DNA of 14,415 bases from contig CBDCCB010000006.1 in the NCBI GenBank assembly GCA_965214525.1, positions 1-14,415 of the forward strand, written 5' to 3'. The notes under the pieces were generated by a model, which ran no database searches, was not told the origin of the DNA, and saw only the letters and a list, made by a program, of their open reading frames with translations. The position numbers and the translations under genes are program-made. Shown piece by piece: positions 1 to 7,046 of the stretch; within the stretch, counting starts at the first letter, position 1; every line of letters begins with the position of its first letter. This DNA comes from Qipengyuania_B sp965214525 (GTDB taxonomy: Bacteria > Pseudomonadota > Alphaproteobacteria > Sphingomonadales > Sphingomonadaceae).

Positions 1-587
1 GCAGGACATGGAAGCGACCCGCCTGATCTTCGACACCAATGTCTACGGCCCGCACCGGCTTGCCCGCGCGGTCCTGCCCGCCATGCGAGAGCGAGGCAGC
101 GGCCAGATCATCCAGATTTCGAGCCAACTCGGGCGCGTCATCGCGCCGTATTCCGGCCATTACTCGCCGACCAAGTTCGCACTGGAAGCGATGAGCGAGG
201 CGATGGCTTACGAGCTGGTGCCCCACAATGTCGATGTCACGATCATCGAGCCGGGCGGTTATCCGACGCAGGTTTGGGTAAACCGCAACATCTACACTGC
301 CGCCTTGCGAGAACGCGCGGCACCCCGAACACACAGCGGGTTATCCCCAAGTCGTGGCGCGGATGGGCCAGGAAGATGGTTCTGGCCGCAGCGCCGATCC
401 GATGGATGTGCCGCGCGCCATCGCGCAGCTCATCGCCATGCCGGCCGGAACCCGTCCCGTGCGTCGTCCGGTAAGCGGCGGCAGTATCCCGCAGGCGCCG
501 ATCAACGAGGTATCGATGCAAGTTCAAACGGATTGGCTCGGGGGTTCTGACACCTTGGGTCCGATGGTCCGGGCGGTGCATGATTGA
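1..587 (+). pseudogene. short-chain dehydrogenase/reductase (SDR), 5'-truncated and frameshifted
   Basis: The Rossmann N terminus lies before the window. The visible part shows classical SDR landmarks: the NVYGP element, the strand ending QISSQ with the catalytic Ser, the YSPTK (YxxxK) catalytic pair, and IEPGGYPT after it. The reading frame that carries these becomes arginine-rich, unlike an SDR, after about base 315 and stops at 548-550. The next frame takes over at about 309-315 and gives a normal SDR tail (NARHPEHTAGYPQVVARMG, then a GRSADPMDVPRAIAQ-type segment, ending VRAVHD) with stop at 585-587. Removing one base between about 303 and 314 would rejoin the two halves, so a one-base insertion is the simplest cause. 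Substrate unknown; SDRs use NAD(P)(H) on alcohols, ketones or sugars. A sequencing error cannot be excluded. Confidence 0.8.
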
Positions 588-652
588 TGCGGTAGTCAAA
601 CCGCGCGGCGCCCGCTATGGGCCCCCCTTTACCAATCTAAGAGAGACGACGC

Positions 653-1753
653 ATGGGTTTCCGCTGCGGGATCGTCGGCTTGCCCAATGTCGGCAAGTCC
701 ACCCTGTTCAACGCACTTACCGAGACGCAGGCCGCGCAGGCGGCGAACTATCCGTTCTGCACGATCGAGCCCAATGTCGGCCAGGTCGCGGTGCCCGACG
801 AACGCTTGGACCGTATCGCGGCGATTGCGAAGTCTGCTCAGGTCGTGCCGACGCAGCTTGCCTTCGTGGACATCGCCGGCCTCGTCAAAGGCGCGAGCAA
901 GGGCGAAGGCCTCGGCAACCAGTTCCTTGGCAACATCCGCGAGGTTGACGCGATCGTCCATGTCCTGCGCTGCTTTGAGGATGACGATATCCAGCATGTC
1001 CACAACCGCGTCGATCCATTGGCCGATGCGGAAGTGGTCGAGACCGAATTGCTACTTGCCGACCTGGAGAGCGTTGAGAAGCGCGTGCCCGCCGCGGCCA
1101 AGCGCGCGACCGGAGGCGACAAGGAGGCGAAGCAGCTCGCCAGCGTGTTGGGTCAGGCACTCGACCTGTTGAAAGAAGGCAAGCCCGCTCGACTGGTCGA
1201 ACCCAAGGACGACGAGGAAGCGCGACTGTTTGCGCAGGCGCAATTGCTGACGGCCAAGCCAGTCCTGTACGTCTGCAATGTCGCTGAAGAGGATGCCGGA
1301 AGCGGTAATGCGTTGAGCCAGCAGGTGTTCGCCAAAGCCGAGGCCGAAGGCGCACGGGCGGTGGTGGTGTCGGCAGCGATCGAGGCTGAACTGGTGACGA
1401 TGCCCTTAGGGGATCGCATCGAATATTTCGGCGAACTCGGATTAGAAGAGTCGGGTCTCAGCCGGATCATCAAGGCGGGTTACCAATTGCTCGGCTTGCA
1501 AACTTTCTTCACCGCGGGCCCCAAGGAGGCGCGCGCCTGGACCTTTCCATCCGGTGCCAAGGCACCGCAAGCGGCCGGTGAAATTCATACCGATTTCGAG
1601 CGCGGTTTCATCCGTGCGGAAACCATCGCGTATGATGACTACGTGGCTTTGAATGGCGAAGCCGGCGCGCGCGAGGCGGGCAGGCTGCGGCAGGAAGGCA
1701 AGGAATATCTGGTACGGGATGGCGACGTGCTGCTATTCAAATTCAACGTGTGA
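653..1753 (+). CDS. ychF: redox-regulated ribosome-binding ATPase YchF (OLA1 family)
   Basis: The 366-residue length is normal for YchF. The P-loop GLPNVGKST spans residues 9-17. It is followed by the NYPFCTIEPN switch region, the DxxG-type DIAGLVKGASKGEGLGNQF segment, and NVAE at 209-212 in place of the NKxD of true GTPases. This NxxE form is the reason the family prefers ATP. The last ~85 residues form a TGS domain ending YLVRDGDVLLFKFNV. YchF proteins associate with ribosomes in the cytosol and act in stress responses (known for the family). The ATG start follows the purine run AAGAGAGA at about 639-646, and MGFRCGIVG is the usual N terminus. The gene is intact although both neighbours on its strand are broken. 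The next start codon lies in the ychF stop. Confidence 0.97.
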   Translation: MGFRCGIVGLPNVGKSTLFNALTETQAAQAANYPFCTIEPNVGQVAVPDERLDRIAAIAKSAQVVPTQLAFVDIAGLVKGASKGEGLGNQFLGNIREVDAIVHVLRCFEDDDIQHVHNRVDPLADAEVVETELLLADLESVEKRVPAAAKRATGGDKEAKQLASVLGQALDLLKEGKPARLVEPKDDEEARLFAQAQLLTAKPVLYVCNVAEEDAGSGNALSQQVFAKAEAEGARAVVVSAAIEAELVTMPLGDRIEYFGELGLEESGLSRIIKAGYQLLGLQTFFTAGPKEARAWTFPSGAKAPQAAGEIHTDFERGFIRAETIAYDDYVALNGEAGAREAGRLRQEGKEYLVRDGDVLLFKFNV

Positions 1754-2122
1754 CCGGTTTCAAGGTTCTTTCTATCGGTTGGGTTGGCGTAGGTTCGGAC
1801 CGGTATGGCGAGACGCTATCCATGTTTCGGGACGTGCTGGGTCTGCCCGTCCAGACTTCGATAGACCAACAGGCGATCCTGAACGTCGGCGAGACGCAGT
1901 TGCTGGAACTTTTCGGGCGTCCCGGACCCGGAAAATCAAATAATTCTCCGCCATCCATCGCCTTCGATGTCGGTGATCTGGACGCCGCGATTACGGTCGC
2001 TTCTGGCAGCCGACATGACCCTGGTCGGCGAGGTTGGTGAATCGCAGGGGCACCGCTGGCAGTAATTCCGCAGCCCCGATGGATATCTGTTTTCGGTGAA
2101 GATAACCGCCCCAAAGCACTAG
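1750..2122 (+). pseudogene. VOC/glyoxalase-like protein, frameshifted and with an internal stop
   Basis: Begins with GTG overlapping the ychF stop (GTGA), which suggests translational coupling. The first ~80 codons read as a vicinal-oxygen-chelate (glyoxalase/bleomycin-resistance) domain: the SIGWVGVGSDRYGETLSMF segment, VLGLPVQ, then SPPSIAFDVGDLDAA. The starting frame then diverges and stops at 2038-2040. The +1 frame continues the family pattern (LLAADMTLVGEVGE, HRWQ, FRSPDGYLFSVKI) to a TAG at 2120-2122, but TAA at 2063-2065 interrupts it between HRWQ and FRSPDG, where family members have an ordinary residue. Dropping the T near 1997 would restore AAITALLAADM, so a one-base insertion plus a nonsense change explains the gene. 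Metal ligands and substrate cannot be assigned. As sequenced it makes at most a 96-residue fragment. Confidence 0.8.
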
Positions 2123-2186
2123 CTACGGCACCAAATGCCTGCCAAACCATTATGCGCATGACGTTGCGAACAGGGGGCAAGAGGGA

Positions 2187-2990
2187 ATGGTAGATAAATC
2201 CGAAAAGTTCGAGTGGCTGGTACGGGTCGGATATTTTTCCCGAGCCATCCTTTATTCCGTGCTGGGGCTGATCGCCCTGTTCAGCGCCAGCAAGGTTGCG
2301 CAAGGCACTGACGGGGTGTTCCAGGCGATCGAGGATTTCCCCGCGGGAACGGTGATCCTGTGGATCCTGGTTATCGGGCTTGTCGCATATGGCTTGTTCC
2401 GGCTGTGCTCCCCCTTGTTCGATATCGAGAACAACGGCTCGGATGCCAAGGGCTGGGGTAAGCGCCTAGGCCATCTGGGCAGTGCGATCGGACACTTCGC
2501 GCTCGCCTATTCCGCCTACAAGTTCGCGACCGCCGATCCTTCTGCCGCTGGCGGCGGCGGGGCGCAAAGCGCCGCCTCCGGAGTGCTTTCGATGGATTTC
2601 GGCGGTATCGTTCTCGGCTTGCTGGGCCTCGCCTTCTTCGTTGCCGCCGCGCATCAGGGCAAGCGTGCCGTGACCGGAGAGTTCATGCACCGGATCAGCG
2701 GGCAGGCACCCGATTTTACCGAAACGCTCGGCCGGATCGGATATGCCGCGCGCGCGGTCGTGTTCGCAATCATCGGCTGGTCGCTCTTCCAGGCGGGGTT
2801 CCTGGGTCAGGGCTCGGACGAGGTGAAGACGCTGGGCAGTGCGTTGGCCAGTCTGGCCGGTCAGGGCCTGATCTTTACCCTGGTCGCCATCGGACTGCTG
2901 ATCTTCGGGATCTTCAGCCTGATCCTTGCGCGCTACCGGATCATTCCGGACATGGGCGCTGGCGGAAAAGTGCCGGCTTTCCGGGCGTGA
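2187..2990 (+). CDS. DUF1206 family integral membrane protein
   Basis: A 267-residue inner-membrane protein with six predicted hydrophobic helices (about 19-35, 54-73, 92-112, 138-158, 185-206, 226-250). They form three tandem helix pairs. The first helix of each pair carries a similar G-x-x-(A/S)R-type start: VGYFSRAILYSVLG, LGHLGSAIGHFALA and IGYAARAVVFAIIG. This triplicated layout and length match the DUF1206 family, whose function is not known. The glycine- and alanine-rich loop near residues 120-135 is probably a flexible linker. The ATG at 2187 is preceded by CAGGGGGC about eight bases upstream and by GAGGGA directly against it. The gene follows the broken VOC gene by 64 bases, so it may have its own promoter there. 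Its stop overlaps the start of the next gene, so the two are likely co-expressed. Confidence 0.85.
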   Translation: MVDKSEKFEWLVRVGYFSRAILYSVLGLIALFSASKVAQGTDGVFQAIEDFPAGTVILWILVIGLVAYGLFRLCSPLFDIENNGSDAKGWGKRLGHLGSAIGHFALAYSAYKFATADPSAAGGGGAQSAASGVLSMDFGGIVLGLLGLAFFVAAAHQGKRAVTGEFMHRISGQAPDFTETLGRIGYAARAVVFAIIGWSLFQAGFLGQGSDEVKTLGSALASLAGQGLIFTLVAIGLLIFGIFSLILARYRIIPDMGAGGKVPAFRA

Positions 2991-3448
2991 TCTACTTTGA
3001 AGACCTGGAAGTAGGCGGCAAACGAAGCTTTGGGCGATACGAGGTTACCCGTGAAGAGGTAATGGACTTCGCTCGCAAATACGATCCGCAAATCTTTCAC
3101 CTGGACGACGAAGCGGCGGCGCAAACCCATTTCGGCCGTCTGTCGGCCAGCGGTTGGCATACGTGCGCGATGACGATGCGCATGCTGGTCGATAGCATGA
3201 CCGAAGTGCAACAGGCCGGCCTTGGCTCGCCGGGCATCGACAGTTTGCGCTGGGCAAAACCCGTTTATCCGGGCGACGTGCTGCGCGTGGAAACCGAAGT
3301 CATCGAGAAACGCCGCAGTCAATCGAAGGACTGGCTGGGCCTGTTCAAATCGCGGGCCCAAACCTTCAATCAGAACGATGAAGTGGTGCTCGACATGATT
3401 TCCAATGGCCTGATCAAGGTACGTGAGCCGAGCGTCGGACCGGCTTGA
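2987..3448 (+). CDS. MaoC-like hotdog-fold dehydratase/hydratase
   Basis: A 153-residue single-hotdog protein. The N-terminal MIYFEDLEVG-type opening, the FARKYDPQIFHLDDEAA segment and the later SLRWAKPVYPGDVLRVETEV segment are typical of MaoC-like (R)-specific enoyl-CoA hydratases. The catalytic pair of the hydratase-2 motif is present as Asp33 and His38, so the protein is probably active on a thioester, perhaps an enoyl-CoA; the substrate cannot be told. The start is GTG inside the DUF1206 stop (GTGA, 4-base overlap), pointing to translational coupling. The next N-terminal alternative would remove the conserved opening. The 3' end meets the lipoprotein gene tail to tail with one base between, so no terminator fits there. 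The catalytic-site assignment is by motif only. Confidence 0.88.
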   Translation: MIYFEDLEVGGKRSFGRYEVTREEVMDFARKYDPQIFHLDDEAAAQTHFGRLSASGWHTCAMTMRMLVDSMTEVQQAGLGSPGIDSLRWAKPVYPGDVLRVETEVIEKRRSQSKDWLGLFKSRAQTFNQNDEVVLDMISNGLIKVREPSVGPA

Positions 3449-3449
3449 A

Positions 3450-3956
3450 TCAACTGCCGCACTGCGCAATTCCAGTGCTTTGATACACGATTCCGCGGCC
3501 ATCGCTGACGCTCAGCGCCGCATCGTAATCAACCGTTTCATATCCGGTCTTGTCAGCGGAACTTTCGTCGATCTCCAAGCGCATCGCGTACCGGCGGCTA
3601 GTGTATCCTACCCGGGTTTGGAGGGGCGCGGGATCACTCCCGATATCGGCGGCGAAGCGTTCTATCGCATCGTCGAGTTTCATGAAGCCACGCTCGTTCA
3701 TGGTCAGCGCGATCGCCCCCATTCCGCCGCCCGCCGGTACGAAACTGCACCCCGCCCCGAACAGGTCGAACCTCTCGATATCCGGGAACAGGATTGGTTG
3801 CGGTTCGATCGGAATCGCAGGCGGGGTCATCGCCTCCTCGACCGCTGCTATCGCCGCCGCATCGGCAGCTTCCTTTGCCGCCGGATCATCCGTGTCCGAC
3901 GACGAACCACAGGCGGATAACGGCAGGAGTATCGCCAAAGCAGTCAACGCGCGCAT
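3450..3956 (-). CDS. small lipoprotein of unknown function, coupled to mutL
   Basis: A 168-residue protein with a clear lipoprotein signal peptide: MRAL, a hydrophobic stretch, and the lipobox LSAC with the lipidated Cys at residue 16, followed by a Ser/Asp linker and an Ala/Glu-rich helix (about 26-43). Gly17 does not suggest inner-membrane retention, so it is probably periplasmic-side and outer-membrane anchored. A folded part starts near residue 55; Cys70 and Cys166 could form a disulphide. I do not recognise the family. The ATG shares a base with the mutL stop (TGATG on the minus strand), so translation is probably coupled to mutL. An in-frame start 24 codons upstream (4028) exists but would put charged residues before the signal peptide and overlap mutL heavily. 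Function unknown; no link to DNA repair is implied. Confidence 0.85.
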   Translation of the reverse strand: MRALTALAILLPLSACGSSSDTDDPAAKEAADAAAIAAVEEAMTPPAIPIEPQPILFPDIERFDLFGAGCSFVPAGGGMGAIALTMNERGFMKLDDAIERFAADIGSDPAPLQTRVGYTSRRYAMRLEIDESSADKTGYETVDYDAALSVSDGRGIVYQSTGIAQCGS

Positions 3957-5785
3957 CAATGCCTCCCGAAAAGCTTTTCGACATCGCCCATGCCGAGTTT
4001 GACCCAGGTCGGGCGGCCGTGATTGCACTGGCCGGACCGGGGAACCCGTTCCATTTCGCGCAGCAGGGCGTTCATTTCCTCGGCATTCAGCGTGCGTCCC
4101 GCCCTCACCGATCCGTGACAGGCCATTGTCGCCAAGACCAGGTCGAGTTTCTCCTCCAGCAGCAACGCCACCCCGTGCTTGGCAAGATCGTCGGCGATAT
4201 CCTGCAACAGGATGGCCGGAGCGGCTCTGCCCAGCACTTGCGGCACCGCCCTCACCATCATCGCACCTGGCCCGAACCGTTCGATTGACAATCCCAGTTC
4301 GTCCAGCTTGTCGGCAGCTTCCTCCAACCGGTCGCAGTCACGCTCGTCGAGTTCCACGATCGTTGGGAGGAGCAGGTTTTGGGATTGGCGCATGCTCGTT
4401 CCTGCCCCAACCGCCTTCAATCGTTCCAGCACGATCCGCTCGTGCGCCGCGTGCTGGTCCACCAGCACGAGGCCGTCATCGGCTTCCGCAACGATATAGG
4501 TTTGCGCGATCTGCCCCCGGGCGATACCGAGTGGATAGGAGCGCGCTTCGGCGGGGAGGGGATCGCTGGTTTCTGCCCGCCCGGCCGGAGTTCCAAGTGC
4601 GCTGCCGGAGAGCGGCGAAAGCGCACCTTGCCAAGCCGCTGCCGGTTCGGTGACACGTTGGCGGTCCCGACCTTCAGCTTCGCCCGCCCCTCCCCAGGAA
4701 AACGCCGATGCAGCGCGAAAATCGCCTTCGCGTTCCCAACGCTCCATGATGGCGGCGGTAGGGCGTTGCGCACTGCGGCGGTCCCCTATCGCCAACGCGG
4801 TACGCAATCCGGAGACGATGAAGCCACGTACCGCTGCGGCATCGCGAAAGCGCACCTCGGTTTTCGCTGGATGGACGTTCACATCGACGTCTTCGCATGG
4901 CAGTTCGAGAAACAGCGCCAACACGGCGTGACGATCACGCGCAAGCATGTCGGAATAGGCTCCGCGAACGGCGCCGGTCAACAGGCGGTCCTTCACCGGC
5001 CGTCCGTTGACGAACAAGTATTGATGATCGGCGACTCCGCGATTGTAGGTCGGCAAACCGGCCATCCCGGTCAGCCGCATGCCCGCCCGCTCCAGCTCGA
5101 TGGGCAGGCCGTTGTCGCGCATGTCACAACTGACAATCTGAGTGATGCGGTCCGCCACTGTTTCGTTAGGCGCGACATTGAACACCGTTCGGTCGCCATG
5201 CCGGAATGTAAAACCGATGTCGGGCCGGGCGAGCGCCAGACGCCGAGCGACATCCAGGCACGCCGCGTATTCGCTGCGCGCCGTGCGCAGGAACTTGCGC
5301 CGCGCAGGCACGCGTTCGAACAGGCTGCGCATGGTGACACAACTACCATGGGGAATGCCACAGGGCGTATCCTCGACGACCTGCCCGTGATCGACTGTCC
5401 GCTTCCACCCGGAAGCGCCATCGGACGATCGGCTTTCGATTGTCAACCGCGCGACGCTGGCTATGGAAGGGATCGCCTCGCCGCGGAACCCCAGCGTCGC
5501 CACCCGTTCGATGGCGTCCTGGCTTCCGATGAGGCTTTCCGGCAGTTTGGACGTTGCATGGCGTTCGAACGCGAGCGCCAGTTGCGTGCGGTCCAGCCCG
5601 CAACCATCGTCCGCCACCTGGATCGAGCGCAGCCCGCCTTCGACGACGTGGATCGCGACCTTGCGCGCCTGCGCGTCGATCGCGTTCTCAAGCAATTCCT
5701 TGAGCGCAGACGCCGGGCGTTCGACGACCTCGCCAGCGGCAATCCGGTTGACGAGGACTTCAGGAAGGCGTCGTATTGCGGCCAC
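3956..5785 (-). CDS. mutL: DNA mismatch repair protein MutL with endonuclease-type C terminus
   Basis: A 609-residue cytosolic protein. The N-terminal GHKL ATPase has VNRIAAGEVVERPASALKELLEN (Glu30 matching the general base, Asn34 a Mg ligand), VADDGCG at 58-63 and GFRGEA at 99-104. The C-terminal dimerisation domain carries DQHAAHERIVLE at 443-454, the DQHA-x2-E-x4-E endonuclease motif, plus ACHGSVRAG from 555, CNHGRP from 587 and a closing LFGRH. These are the metal-site motifs of nicking MutL proteins found in bacteria without MutH. MutL couples mismatch recognition by MutS to strand incision. The start is GTG at 5785; the same frame has a TAG ten bases upstream, so little extension is possible. 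AGGT at 5793-5796 is a weak ribosome-binding site. It diverges from mreB and is followed by the coupled lipoprotein gene. Confidence 0.97.
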   Translation of the reverse strand: MAAIRRLPEVLVNRIAAGEVVERPASALKELLENAIDAQARKVAIHVVEGGLRSIQVADDGCGLDRTQLALAFERHATSKLPESLIGSQDAIERVATLGFRGEAIPSIASVARLTIESRSSDGASGWKRTVDHGQVVEDTPCGIPHGSCVTMRSLFERVPARRKFLRTARSEYAACLDVARRLALARPDIGFTFRHGDRTVFNVAPNETVADRITQIVSCDMRDNGLPIELERAGMRLTGMAGLPTYNRGVADHQYLFVNGRPVKDRLLTGAVRGAYSDMLARDRHAVLALFLELPCEDVDVNVHPAKTEVRFRDAAAVRGFIVSGLRTALAIGDRRSAQRPTAAIMERWEREGDFRAASAFSWGGAGEAEGRDRQRVTEPAAAWQGALSPLSGSALGTPAGRAETSDPLPAEARSYPLGIARGQIAQTYIVAEADDGLVLVDQHAAHERIVLERLKAVGAGTSMRQSQNLLLPTIVELDERDCDRLEEAADKLDELGLSIERFGPGAMMVRAVPQVLGRAAPAILLQDIADDLAKHGVALLLEEKLDLVLATMACHGSVRAGRTLNAEEMNALLREMERVPRSGQCNHGRPTWVKLGMGDVEKLFGRH

Positions 5786-5989
5786 GCCACCGACCTATCG
5801 CGAACGCGCGTTTATTTCGAGGCCGCACGGTGGAAAAACCACAGCAATCGCTCATAATCTTTTTGAAGCTTTAACCATGTCTCGCTACAGGTGTCCCACT
5901 TCTGGTCATTCGTGTCGCTACGGAACCGCCTCATCTTACCTCGGGCGACACGTTCGGCTTAACTTCGTGGACGGACAATCGGACAATCA
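5786..5989. promoter_or_regulatory. divergent mutL/mreB intergenic region
   Basis: Some 200 bases between divergent genes must hold promoters for both. On the plus strand TTGAAG (5863-5868), a 17-base spacer and TACAGG (5886-5891) form the best sigma70-like pair I see, a weak match (4/6 and 3/6). The 8-mer TTAACCAT at 5871-5878 matches a CtrA half-site seen in alphaproteobacteria, but no second half is properly spaced. Just before the mreB ATG lies a perfect tandem copy of CGGACAAT (5972-5979, 5980-5987), each with a GGA that could act as ribosome-binding site. GTGGAAAAACCAC at 5830-5842 is a small inverted repeat. No promoter is established for mutL. Confidence 0.35.
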
Positions 5990-7033
5990 ATGAGTTTTCT
6001 TTCCAAGCTTTTGAAATTCGGCACCCAGAACATCGCCATCGACCTTGGAACGGCGAATACGCTGGTCTACGTCCAGGACCAGGGCATCATTCTGAACGAG
6101 CCATCCGTGGTTGCAATCGAGACGATTAACGGCATCAAACGGGTCAAGGCCGTTGGTGACGATGCCAAGATGATGATGGGCAAGACGCCCGATTCCATCG
6201 AAGCGATCCGTCCGCTGCGCGACGGGGTGATTGCCGACATCGAGATCGCCGAGGCGATGATCAAGCATTTCATCCAGAAGGTGCATGGGCGCAAAAGCCT
6301 GTTGCGGTATCCCGAAATCGTAATCTGCGTGCCTTCTGGTTCCACCTCGGTCGAGCGGCGCGCGATCCGCGATGCGGCGAGCAATGCGGGCGCGACGCAA
6401 GTGTTCCTGATCCTCGAGCCGATGGCAGCGGCAATCGGCGCCGATATGCCGGTCACCGAACCTGTCGGAAGCATGGTCGTGGATATTGGCGGCGGCACGA
6501 CCGAAGTCGCCGTGCTGTCGCTGCGCGGACTGGCTTACACGACCTCGGTACGGACCGGGGGCGACAAGATGGATGAAGCCATCGTTTCTTACGTGCGCCG
6601 GCATCATAATCTGTTGATCGGCGATGCGACGGCGGAACGGATCAAGAAGGATTACGGCGTGGCCATGCCGCCGGAAGATGGCATCGGCGAATTGATCACC
6701 CTGAAGGGACGCGACCTGGTGAACGGGGTGCCCAAGGAGATCACCATCAACCAGGCGCACATCGCGGAAGCGCTTGCAGAACCGATCGGCGCGATCATCG
6801 AGGGCGTGCGTATAGCGCTAGAGAACACCGCACCCGAACTTGCCGCCGATATCGTCGACCAGGGCATCGTGCTGACCGGCGGCGGGGCGCTGATCAAGGG
6901 GCTCGACGATTATCTGCGCGAGGAGACGGGGTTGCCGGTCAGCATCGCCGAAGACCCTTTGACATGCGTTGCCGTAGGCACTGGACGCGCCATGGAAGAC
7001 CCGATGTATCGCGGCGTCTTGATGACAGCGTAG
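5990..7033 (+). CDS. mreB: rod shape-determining protein MreB (bacterial actin)
   Basis: A 347-residue actin-fold ATPase. The N terminus MSFLSKLLKF is the amphipathic membrane-binding helix. Phosphate-1 motif DLGTANT is at 18-24, the phosphate-2 motif DIGGGTTE starts at 165, and the adenosine motif TGGG is at 296-299. MreB forms membrane-bound filaments that orient the elongasome (MreC, MreD, RodA, PBP2) during side-wall synthesis. It is the first gene of a five-gene cluster encoding exactly those partners. The ATG at 5990 has only a weak GGA Shine-Dalgarno within tandem CGGACAAT repeats. mreC follows after 13 bases. All nucleotide-binding motifs are intact. Confidence 0.98.
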   Translation: MSFLSKLLKFGTQNIAIDLGTANTLVYVQDQGIILNEPSVVAIETINGIKRVKAVGDDAKMMMGKTPDSIEAIRPLRDGVIADIEIAEAMIKHFIQKVHGRKSLLRYPEIVICVPSGSTSVERRAIRDAASNAGATQVFLILEPMAAAIGADMPVTEPVGSMVVDIGGGTTEVAVLSLRGLAYTTSVRTGGDKMDEAIVSYVRRHHNLLIGDATAERIKKDYGVAMPPEDGIGELITLKGRDLVNGVPKEITINQAHIAEALAEPIGAIIEGVRIALENTAPELAADIVDQGIVLTGGGALIKGLDDYLREETGLPVSIAEDPLTCVAVGTGRAMEDPMYRGVLMTA

Positions 7034-7046
7034 AGAGGGCGGCGCC

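Noticed and set aside
588..640. Terminator between the SDR remnant and ychF
   Set aside because: Only a 5-bp stem (GCGGT/ACCGC) and a GCCC/GGGC pairing are present, and the T-run is three bases; too weak to call.
3956..4028. A 24-codon longer start for the lipoprotein
   Set aside because: It would place charged residues before the signal peptide and overlap mutL by about 70 bases; the ATG in TGATG gives a textbook lipoprotein signal.
4379..5857. A 492-codon open frame on the plus strand opposite mutL
   Set aside because: It is fully antisense to mutL, whose motifs are complete; the composition is Arg/Pro/Ala-rich as expected from the reverse strand of G+C-rich coding DNA.
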